Shown here in pieces: positions 54,605-64,000 of a DNA stretch of 64,000 nucleotides (positions are counted from its first letter, which is position 1; every line of letters starts with the position of its first letter). Both the position numbers and the translations under genes were made by a program. The stretch spans positions 101,703,176-101,767,175 of the forward strand of contig OW240921.1 of assembly GCA_933207985.1 (NCBI GenBank), given 5' to 3'. The DNA is from Pelobates cultripes (Eukaryota > Chordata > Amphibia > Anura > Pelobatidae). A model generated the notes under the pieces. The model had not been told where the DNA came from, ran no database searches, and saw only the letters and a program-made list of their open reading frames with translations.

Positions 54605-57375
54605 AAGCTATACAAAAGTGGAATTTTAGTACAGATATTTACATACAAATTGGTGCAGATTCATCAGAGAGCAGGTATTCATTTATAAATATTAAATTTT
54701 AATGTTTACACGTGGTTCCAGATTGCTAGGTAACCTGCTTCATGCACACAAACACACACATAAATACATGTATACACATAAACAAATACTTGTATACCTC
54801 CCAACACTATACGAACTTCAAAGAAGAAGCATATGTATTTTTATAGGTAGCCATAAATAAATAGGTAGTAAGGTCACCTTATTTGGACCTTGGTGTGCAC
54901 TTAATTGTCACCATCAAACTGGCAGGATAAATGACAAATGTTGATCAATTCCTCAATGTTTTAGTAACAGTGAAAGCATAGCATCATTCCAGCATTATTC
55001 ATGCCATTATCATTTTAAAGAGGCAGCCTAAGCCCCTTAACCTCTAAAAGCCACTGTAGTGGTTTTGGTGCCTGGTGTCACCTGCTTCTGTCTCACAGTA
55101 AGTTGCCAAACCATTCTCAAACAGTTTGTTACTTATTGGAATCTTTCAAGTAGCCATAGTAGTTAGAACCTTCAGGATATAATTAAAAGTCAGACCAGGT
55201 ATTGATATTAAGTAAAACTGGGATCAACAGGGAAATTTCAGCAACAGAAAGCTCCCATTTGCCTAAATAATATCGGTTTTGTCCCTGTTTGGACAGGACA
55301 TTGGACATTGGCTGAGAATGTTCGGGCTTGCGGTACCCAACTCTATAATGATGTACACCGTAATTAGCTTTCTTATAGAGTTGAACTGTGAATACAGTGC
55401 GGTCACGACTTTACTAAAATGAAATTTACCATATAGCAGTAAACACATTAAAGTAAACATTTTTAAAACGAATAGTAAACTTCATACGTGTCCATTTTTA
55501 AATGGCTATTCTGGTACTCCTTCTACTACCTCCCTGTAACCATGTTCCATGGGAAGAATGACATTCAGGTAGAGAGGCCAGTGTTTTGATGGAACATGAA
55601 AGCTTTAACAAGTTTGTGTGATTGTGTAAGAGGGGCTTGAGTTTCAACACAGCTGCTTCACCTTGTTCCATCATTTGCACTAAGGAGGGGGACAGGGTGA
55701 GGGGGATACTGTGTAATTTGTTTTTCAAATTGCACCCATTCATGACCAGAGATAATAAGCATTTTGAAGGCTTAACACCTGATTGGAAGCCAGATGGCAC
55801 TGCAAGTATTAACCAGGTCTTCACACAGAATGCAATCCCTTATTTGACTACAGCTAATTGGCCAGATGTTTCCAAGAAAAAAAAAAATTATTCAGTCCCC
55901 TAAACGAAAAAGTTTAATCACCTGTAAAAGTCTTCTCTTACCTCATTATTATTAATATGTGCAATTTGTGCATATAATATGTATATGTGTGTGTAAAGAA
56001 AACGAATTACTCACCTGAGCAAACATATAGTAATATGGTACTACTCAAATAGTTTTTATACAATGTGATAAATTATATTCATAATTATTAAAGTCGTAAT
56101 TGTCAGGAAATTAATCTTAATTCAAAGTGAATTAAACATTTTCTTTGTTGCCAGTGTGCCGGCATTGGAATGCAGTGACTTCAAGTCACCTTGTTCCTAA
56201 ACTCCCTTAGCCGCCGCTGGAAGGACCAGCTAGGGAGTTTCCAGAGCAACCACAACGCATGCGCTGTGGTTGCGATAGTTGGAGAGAAGAAGGACAGCGA
56301 CGCCAATGCATTGACTGACAACCGTGAGAAAAAAAAACATTTTTGTAACTAGGTTTTTCTCCTAATCTATACATTTGTTAGCAAAACTATAAGCACAATG
56401 TATACATAAAATTTTATGCTCAATCTAATGAGCAAAAGTTGTTTGGGACATGATGCCCTTTAAACATCGTTTGCCTGTCAGCTCCATAAAAGCACCGTGG
56501 CATTAAAAAGTGCTAAACTAATTTATCTTTAGAATACAATAAAAATCATTGAAATTGCAGTTTGGACTTTATACGTGAATGGGAAACAAAAATGATTTGC
56601 ATCACTTTGGTATCTTAGTAACCTGAGCAACAACTTGTTTTATCTTGTGGCCCATAAAATGAGTAGTATTCAATAAAGTGGCTATTACATCTATGTCAAC
56701 ATCATCAGAGGGCCTAATGTAAGTATAAGGAAAAACAAATTGTCTTCCAAAACATCAGGGTCTGGAGGCCAAGCATACCCAAGACAGACACGGCAAAGAA
56801 ACCATTGTTCAGCGAGTTGTGTTATTTGGGGTACAGTTAAACTTTTGTTTTGGTGGGTTGTATTCATTGAGTAGTGATGAAGACCTTGATTTAATATTTT
56901 TGGATAAGCTTTTCAAATTATTTAATATTTAGAAAAATATTTTAATATTTTGATTTTTTTTTTAAATATTGATATTTTTTTTATATATTCTATATTTTTA
57001 AAATTGTAATATTTAAAAAATAAAAATAAATGCTTATCGAAAAATATTAAATCATTTGAAAAGCTTATTAAAAAAAGATTTAATAGATGCCGAAGTATTT
57101 TATTAAGTAACATTACTGAATTGAATGGTGTGCCGTGCAACACTCTTGTCCATGTAAGCATTATTGTGAGAGAGAAAGCTTCAGAAAATGTTACAGCAGA
57201 GGCTGTGTGATCCTTAAGAATATGAAAGTCCCATCAAAACCATTATCTCTATATGGAATAAAAGAGGTTATGAGTGCTGTTGGTTTTAACTCAGGAACAT
57301 ATCTGGTTAGAGGTGGTAGATTATGTTTAGTGTGGAGTAGTGACAAATCACACAAAGCTACAGTCAACCTCCTCA
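54605..57375. other. Mostly unique AT-rich sequence with three repeat scraps
   Basis: 55020-55140 (AGCCACTGTAGTGGTTTTGG, TGCCTGGTGTCACC) is a TTAA-MITE end; 56140-56460 ends GGGACATGATGCCC before TTAA and includes CTCCCTTAGCCGCC and AACGCATGCGCTGTGG; 56890-57080 is an AT-rich palindrome (AAGCTTTTCAAATTATTTAA and complement). No exon recognised. Confidence 0.45.
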
Positions 57376-57381
57376 TTTTAA

Positions 57382-57838
57382 AAGTATACTCCAGACCACT
57401 AAAGCACTTTAGCTTGCCGAAAAGTTTTATGTGTGAATACTGTGTCCTCTTTTTTTTTGTGCAAAAATTGCAGGTTTTTACACTTTTATAAATCAACCTG
57501 GTTACACCCTCTGGCTTTAAAGTTCTGTTACTTCCTGGTTTGGTTAGCTCAGTGGAGCTAAACTCAAGAGGCAGCAATTGTGCAGAGCTCCTGCTTGCAA
57601 AGACTTCTCATTGAGCTCTTTTGGAAAGAGTGTGATTGGACAGCCACAAAAATTCTGGGCAGGGTTACATGGAGATGGCTTGGAAAGGCTCAGACATGAG
57701 ATCTGCAGCTTTTACAAGCTGCTTTTAGATATATTCCCAATGAAAAATGTATAATTTAATGTATGCATGTTTTCATTGTTGGTATATTTACTAAAAGTTA
57801 TTTAAAAAAAAAAATTATTTCTGCAGTGGAGTATCCCT
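57382..57838. mobile_element. TTAA-target MITE (GTATACTCCA ends), complete
   Basis: TTAA at 57378-57381 and 57839-57842 flank AAGTATACTCCAGACC and the complement of AGGGATACTCCACTG. Interior: CTAAAGCACTTTAGCTTGCC hairpin. 457 bp, non-coding. Confidence 0.8.
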
Positions 57839-58129
57839 TTAACACATTTTGTAGCTAATGTATTTAAAAATATTATGAAATGAAAAAATGTCTACTTCTC
57901 TAATTTCCTTAGCAGGTAATTCCTATGATGCAACTCATCTCTCCACCAAATGAAACAGTAGTTTTAGTTATTATCATCTCAACCATATTGATAAAACACA
58001 ATTAACACTTCTGTGTTATCAATGTCAATTTTGTACAACCTGGGATCAACTGATTGCTTGAGAATAACGGCTCAACCCCCACAATACTCTCAGCCAATAA
58101 GTTTCTTCCAGGTTGAATGAAATTGACAG

Positions 58130-59483
58130 CAGTGGCGGATCCAGAGCCTGATCTCGGGAGGGACACTTAAAGAAATAATCCAGGCACAATAATCACTACA
58201 GCTCAGTGTAGTAGTTATGATGCCGGTAGTGCCAGGATCCCATCCCAGAGTAAGTAGTCAAACCGTTTAAGAACAGTTTGACAACTTACCTGGGGTTGCT
58301 GGGATATAGGGCATAGGAGCAGTGGTATGTGTGTGTGTTTGTGTGTGTGTGTGAACAGTGAAGTGCGTGAGGGCGGCAGTGTATGTGTGTTTGAGGCAGT
58401 GTGTGTATGGGGGGCACTGTATGTGTGTGTGGGGTAGTGTGTGTATGGGGGGCACTGTATGTGTGTGTGGGGCAGTGTGTGTATGGGGGATACTGTATGT
58501 GTGTTTGGAGCAGTGTGTGTGTGGGGGGCCCTGTATGAGTATGTGGGGCAATGTGTGTATGTGGGGCAATATGTGGCAGTGTGTGTATAGGGGGGCAGTG
58601 TGTGTGTGTATAGGGGGCACTGTATGTATGTGTGGGGGCAGTGTGTGCGTGTGGGGGTCATGTGTGTGTGTATGGGGGGGCAGCAGTGTGTAGGGGGCAC
58701 TGTATGTGTCTGTGGGGCAATGTGTGTATGGGGGGTCATGTATGTGGCAATGTGTGTAGTGTATGTGTGTGTGGGGCAATGTGTCTATGGGTGTGCAGTG
58801 TGTGTGAGGCAGTGTGTGTGTGAGGCAGTGTGTATGGGTGGCAGTGTATGGGGGGCAGTGTTTGTGGGGAAGTGTGTGTATGGGGGCAGTGTTTGTATGG
58901 GGGGCAATGTTTGTGGGGCAGTGTATGGGGGGTAGTGTTTGTATGGGGGGCAGTGTTTGTGGGGCAGTGTGTGTATGGGTGGGGGGAGGAGGGTAGGAAG
59001 TCTTTAAAATCATTTTTTACTTATTTATTTAAAAATATATATATATTTATGTCCCCCCTCCCTTCTTACCTTTACTGGGAGGAAGGGGCATTTCTTAGTC
59101 CCTGGTGGTCCGGTGGGGAATCCCTGGTGATCCAGTGGTGAGAGTGAACTATAGCCCGCAGCTGCAGGGCTAGAGTTCACTCTTGCGAGATTTGGAGCGT
59201 TGACGTGGTAACCGCAGCAACGCTCCATTCTCACGAGAGAAGGACCTGGATGAGCTGCAGGCTGAGCTCCTGGGTCCTCTCTCCCTCCCTCCTTCCCCTG
59301 CCGGCTGCCAGCAATGTGCCTGCGGACCGGGGAGGGAGATCTCTGATCTCTGATCCCCCTCCCCGGTCCGCAGGCACATTGCAGGACAGGCACTTGGACA
59401 ATGCCAGCCCTGCATTAGCCAACAGGGGAGACTCTCGGGGGGGGGGCAATTGCCCCGTTGCCCAACCCCTGGATCCGCCACTG
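58130..59483. mobile_element. hAT non-autonomous element with TG minisatellite, complete
   Basis: Perfect 8-bp duplication ATTGACAG (58122-58129 and 59484-59491). Ends CAGTGGCGGATCCAGAGCC and the complement of CAGTGGCGGATCCAGGGG. Contents in order: a TTAA-MITE end (58160-58300, TCACTACAGCTCAGTGTAG, CAAACCGTTTAAGAACAG), a GTGTGTATGGGGGGCACTGT minisatellite (58325-58985), an A/T run, the module CCCTCCCTTCTTACC / GTCCCTGGTGGTCCGGTGG, a GC-rich part with GGAGGGAGATCTCTGATC-type inverted repeats, and GGCAATTGCCCCGTTGCCC. No transposase. Pro/His/Thr frames opposite the TG array are artefacts. Confidence 0.9.
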
Positions 59484-59494
59484 ATTGACAGTGA

Positions 59495-61440
59495 TATTTC
59501 AGAAGTGTTAGTTCTGTATTATCAATGAGGCTGAGATGGGGGCCGTCCCTCTGGCCCAGGGAGTTGTATCAAACTGTTTTTAAATGGTCTGATGTTAAAC
59601 CAAGGGACAAAACCAGGGGACTCTATGTAGCATAACCACCACCACCACAGCTATTAGTTATGTTTAGAGTGGCCTTGTAAGCTTTAGTATACTTAAAAGC
59701 ATTATGTGTTAGTGTAAGACTTTACAACAAAAACGACTCTTTCTGTCTACAATTCAGGGCTTATGTGAAGGATCAAATAAACGCCAACAGTGTCCTTTTA
59801 GTACAGCTGTCTGATTTTAACCAGGCACATATATTTACTGTGTATGGCATGAAAGACAATACATATTAGCAATTTGGAGATCTGGTACCCAAGCATAGGT
59901 GTAGCTTTGCAAATACCCATAAGCAGAGCTGGTCTTAGGCCTTATGCGCCTTGCGCAAAGAATCTGCACAAGCGCAACTCCCTGGTCACATCCCCTCACC
60001 CATTTATAGTGTGCATGTATAGAGGTGTAGAGTTTGTATAGCAAGTTATTAAATTAGTCATTATTTAAAAACAAATACCGTATTTATTCTCCCTTCCCTG
60101 TTGTTGTCTTGCATTTTTATTCGTTTTTTATACTTAGTCATAGGCTGTTATACCACTGTATACCCTAAAAATATTTTAATAAAAAGCCGTTTACTCAATG
60201 CCTTTCTGAAGGATTATACAGTATAGACTTGGAGATTTGTGTAGTACCAATCTTCAATTTACAATATACCCAAATCACAACCACAGAAAATTGATTTAGA
60301 CGAGGCATTTTGGAATTCCATTTACTTTGTCTACTGACAGTAACCATTGTCACTTAACTTTAACTCTGAATAACTGAGGGACACCAAGAACCATCTTTAT
60401 GTCAAAGGGACACCAAGAACCATTTTTATGTCATTTGTGGGCTTCCCAAATATTCTCATGTACAAAAGAAATTTCTTTGTCCTGAACCATTTTTTTTTTG
60501 GATGAAACTTTTCCGATCGGAAAACGTTTAAAATTTCAGTCGAGTTGATTTGTCCGAATTTAACTTTTACCCCATGCAGAAATCTAATAATCACTCATAC
60601 TTTATAATTGCTTTCCCCACACACGGACATCTCAATTATCGTGCAGTATGTGTTCATACACGGAAAGGTGTGATTTTACTTGTTCCTTAATAGCAATTAA
60701 CTCACACTTATTTTATTGTACTTACTAATGCCATAATTAATTTGTACATATTACTTCGTTTGAAACCACGTCTTTTTTACCAGTGTCTTGCAGTAACATA
60801 GTACTTCCTACTCTGCATTTTTAATATTTATTGTTAAATCCTAAAGAAACATTAAAACGAAACATGCTTGGCAATGCAATATAATGCAATATGAAAACAG
60901 TAGTGCAGCAGAAAAATTGTAAGCTCCTCTGATTGCACATTCCATTCTCATATTTGCTCACCTTTATGTAGGGAGATGGACTCACATCGATTTTACATGA
61001 CATTATGAACGATGCTCGTAAAAAGCTTCATATTGTGATTTGATCCTTGCCTGATCTGCATTTATAGTGGATCAAATTAATGCTGGAAATGTAAGCAATT
61101 AATCCATAGAAGCCTGTCACTAATAACAATGTTATCTCGTAATTACCTTAGTTTGTCTCTCTAATTACACGGTCAACATTAGTTACAGAACGGAAAACAC
61201 TGGATGGACTATTGATCTGGACATCTTCCCACCATAAATGGAGAAAAAAAAAAAAGAATAAAAAATAGCTTCAAGATTTATTTTAAGAGGTGTAAGGTTT
61301 AACTTTTTAATTTGAAACAACATGCTAATTCTACTTCTGCAAATTAATCATGAATCATACGTATTTTTTTTTAAAATCTGAAATGTAAAAATGTGCTTCC
61401 CCAAACGGTATCTCTGATTGTAAAAGGTTGCTATGTTTAA
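59495..61440. other. Unique sequence with repeat scraps and a candidate conserved element
   Basis: 59535-59680 is a decayed TTAA-MITE piece (CCAGGGAGTTGTATCAAAC, TAACCACCACCACCAC). 59926 starts CAGAGCTGGTCTTAGGCC, a hAT-like terminus. 60950-61210 (GGGAGATGGACTCACATCG, CATGACATTATGAACGATGC, TCTCGTAATTACC, CTCTAATTACACGGTC) looks like a conserved non-coding element. Confidence 0.4.
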
Positions 61441-61451
61441 CAAGAAGACAC

Positions 61452-61485
<34 letters not shown>

Positions 61486-61530
61486 TTATTATTTATATAG
61501 CGCCAACAAATTCCGTAGCGCTGTACAATG
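61452..61530 (-). mobile_element. L2-type LINE 3' end with ATT tail
   Basis: (ATT)n at 61453-61490 followed by ATTTATATAGCGCCAACAAA and CCGTAGCGCTGTACAATGG. Minimal tail fragment on the minus strand. Confidence 0.85.
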
Positions 61531-61539
61531 GGAATTATT

Positions 61540-62310
61540 AAACTATTAAATCATTTCTGTTTTATTTTATTTTTTTTAAAACGTTTCCTCTTATGATTAG
61601 TTAGAGATTCAGCAATTTGCTATAAATTATAAAAGTGGCGATTCAAATAATGTTTATATTAATATAGAAAATTGTGGGACTGATTTTTTTAAATTTTCCA
61701 TTCACATCTGCCCTGTCTAGAGGAAACTAAGTCATACAAGATCAGCCATTTGGTTTGTTCAGTAAATTTCAACATAGCAGAAAAATCGGAAAAAAAAATA
61801 AGGAGAGACAGAACAGGACAAAAAATGGCAAGTCAGATGTAATGGTGAGAAAAATAGAACCTAATACAAATACCCAAATATGTTGACTATCTGGGGGGTG
61901 GAAACAGTGCTGAAAGACTTGGAAAAAATAGACAAACCTGTCTAAACTATCAATAATAGCAGAATGAAAAGCGTGGATATAATATGATATATATATTTTT
62001 AAATGTTATATAAATGGCAGAGAGATGAAAAGAAGCACGGGGCATCAGTGAATGTCTATGATATAGAAAGCAATCTAAGATAATGATACAAAATAGAATA
62101 CAAAAGTGTATTAATATTCACAAAATGCTGCACGGAAATTCTAAAAATAAATAAGAAAAGTTGTTTTCAAGGTCTTCTATTGAGATGTCCCTACTTCATC
62201 AATGGTTCTAATTCACGCATTCCTTCTTCAGCGCTGACATTGGAACTGGCATTGTCACCGTAAAATATGCAATATTTACCGTTAGTGTCTCAATACTCAT
62301 TTCTTGCTGT
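61540..62310. other. AT-rich unique-looking sequence
   Basis: Nothing recognised. Confidence 0.4.
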
Positions 62311-62317
62311 TAGTTAA

Positions 62318-62788
62318 AGGGACACTGTAGTCACTATAATCATTTCATCTCTTTGAATTGGTTATAGTGCCTGGAATACCCTGGCACTGTCCCTCCATTG
62401 AGTGTTGCACCATGTTCGTGCAGTATGCCACAAAATAAGAGTCCCTGGCCACCCACAGTCCAGCCCCTTCTGTATGTGTAGCTAAGGCAGAGATTACACA
62501 CTTCCTTGTTGTCATACCCATTCATACCGTCAGTTGGAACTCTGACAGGCTAAAAGCAGTCAGCTGACACTCTCAGCCAATCACAGCTGCCTATTGCTGC
62601 TCAGGCTAATACTTCCTTATTAGCCAGGGCAGCACAGAGGGGGTGGATTGCTGGGGACCCTTGTTTAGCATTAAAACATTAAAAGTTTAAAAACTGTTTA
62701 ATGCTGAAAGATATGATGGTACCAGAGGACTCCAGACACTATAACCAGTTTAATGAGATGAAGCAGATACAGTGCCTACGGTGTCCCT
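62318..62788. mobile_element. TTAA-target MITE (T2-MITE-like), complete copy
   Basis: TTAA intact at 62314-62317 and 62789-62792; ends AGGGACACTGTAGTCAC and complement of AGGGACACCGTAGGCAC. It aligns along its length with 2269-2730, including GGCCACCCACAGTCC, AAAGCAGTCAGCTGACAC and CAGGGCAGCACAGAGG. Non-coding. Confidence 0.9.
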
Positions 62789-62794
62789 TTAAGG

Positions 62795-64000
62795 CTATTC
62801 AAAGTGAATTTAATGTGAATTTAAAAGTTAAAGCCAAATAGCTGAATTGGGGAAATTGTTGAAGTCAGCTACGCTTCCAGTTCAGCTATTTTGGTCTTAA
62901 ATTGAAATTCACTTTAAATTCACGTTGAATTCCCAACAATTCTCATTTTAGTAAATAACTCTGCGAGTGTTGTTGTTTTTATTTTTTATTTTTTTGTAAC
63001 AATTCTTCATTTATTGTTTTTCATTTGCATGACAACATTTAAATATATCAGTACAGTGTTACAACAGAACATAACACATGGTAGAGTATATGTTTTAGAA
63101 AATTGCTGAGGTTCCAATGCTCGGTACAGTGGATAACATTGCAGTTGTTGACAAGGAAGTATATCTCAGCCTTATTCAACATGAACAAGCGTTATATAAA
63201 AAACAACAACAACATAATAGATATTTCAAGTAGAATAGTAAATCATATGTATCATGAGTGTGTCAAGGCATATATTTGATAACAGTATGTCATGTTGCCT
63301 CTGGGGTGACCAATCCTAGGGATATTGTAACATACCAATAAAGTTTTGGTGTTTGAGGGTAGACATGACTTTAGTTAGACAATGTGGTAGTAGCAGGTTT
63401 GTAGTGGACCACAATGTGCCTGTACCGGTCAAGGCCTGTTACAGTTATAATGTGTTGTGTTGGTCACAAGCTTGTGAGTATGATTAATGAGTTGTTCGGT
63501 GGAGATGTATAAATCATGTGCCGGCAACACAATAAGAGAAACCTTCGTGGGCGATGCTCGTCTGAGAATTTTAAGGTGAATGTGAATAAGGAAGTTATAG
63601 AGACAGAGGAGAAGTAAAGTTGAAGATGAGATAAAAAAAAGTGGAAAAAAACAGCACACTTATAAACTCTGTGAGTGTTTTAATTAACTGATTCCTGGAT
63701 GAAAATATGCTGAATTATATATTATTTAAAACTATTTTGCATTATATTATCATTTCTTACCTGTATAAAACTACATCATTTCACACAAAATGCATTAACA
63801 TGACCGGTGCCAAACAAATTACACTGTCGTAAAACATAAGCTACATTGGTTGCATTATGTTATATTGTTCTTTAATAAAATGAGCATAATTTAAAAAAAA
63901 AATTAATATGATTGCATGCTTCTATAAAAAATGTTGAAAATATTATTATACATTTTAAAGCATGTTACATTGCAATATATGATGAATAAATCAGTGGTCG
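62795..64000. other. Unique and reverse-oriented repeat sequence
   Basis: 62815-62935 has an inverted pair AAGTGAATTTAATGTGAATT / ATTGAAATTCACTTTAAATTC. 62985-63420 begins with a T-run and CATGACAACATTTAAATA, comparable with the repeat at 26010, and may be the complement of a LINE 3' UTR. The rest is AT-rich with no features. Confidence 0.4.

Noticed and set aside
58267..59013. 248-codon Pro/His/Thr frame
   Set aside because: Opposite strand of the TG/GGGG minisatellite inside the hAT element; repeated CACTG/CCCCCAT words only.

Overview
The window reads as intergenic or intronic DNA from a vertebrate, most likely a frog (anuran). I found no host protein-coding exon, tRNA gene, intact rRNA gene or CRISPR. 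The frog call rests on the repeats: dense short elements at TTAA targets with AGGGACACTATAG-type ends (resembling the amphibian T2-MITE group), L2 LINE tails containing the TATATAGCGCCAACA motif, CR1 LINEs with 8-bp tail repeats, L1/Tx1-like LINE remnants, three different Tc1-like transposons, hAT fold-back elements, a solo LTR and a restriction-endonuclease-type LINE. The species cannot be named from this. All family names come from recalled knowledge of such elements, not from a search.

Layout. 0.2-2.2 kb: TG-rich DNA, a 70-bp G/C-rich minisatellite, a CTTCGGAA array and an A/C-rich minisatellite. 2.3-5.8 kb: TTAA elements and a Tigger-like MITE. 7.25-8.4 kb: a dead Tc1-like transposon, then a 1.2-kb solo LTR with a 5-bp duplication and a nested insertion. 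11.9-15.5 kb: a composite of CA minisatellites, TTAA-element pieces and GC-rich palindromes, followed by a broken LINE with a restriction-type endonuclease remnant (to 16.7 kb). 20.7-24.3 kb: a three-level nest, CR1 in L2 in an inverted-dimer element with a hammerhead-like motif. 26-28 kb: a reverse-orientation repeat and an L1/Tx1 3' end. 29-41 kb: many TTAA elements, two hAT fold-backs and a cluster (39.26-41.02 kb) where TTAA elements abut, capture CR1 pieces and insert into one another. 43-43.9 and 58.1-59.5 kb: minisatellite-bearing hAT-like elements. 45.7-50.0 kb: TTAA, L1/Tx1, CR1, Tc1 and fold-back elements. 51.0-54.6 kb: a Tc1-like element with about 200-bp inverted ends, split by a CR1 copy whose reverse-transcriptase 3' part is still one open frame, and by a 1.7-kb sequence holding two long palindromes.

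Between these lie AT-rich, apparently unique stretches. A few have the complex, TAATTA-rich look of vertebrate conserved non-coding elements, which only alignment can test. No set of genes works together here. The interest lies in the order of insertions, the recurring modules shared by separate elements and the RNA-like motif at 24.2 kb. Nearly all long open frames in the CA/TG repeats are low-complexity artefacts.
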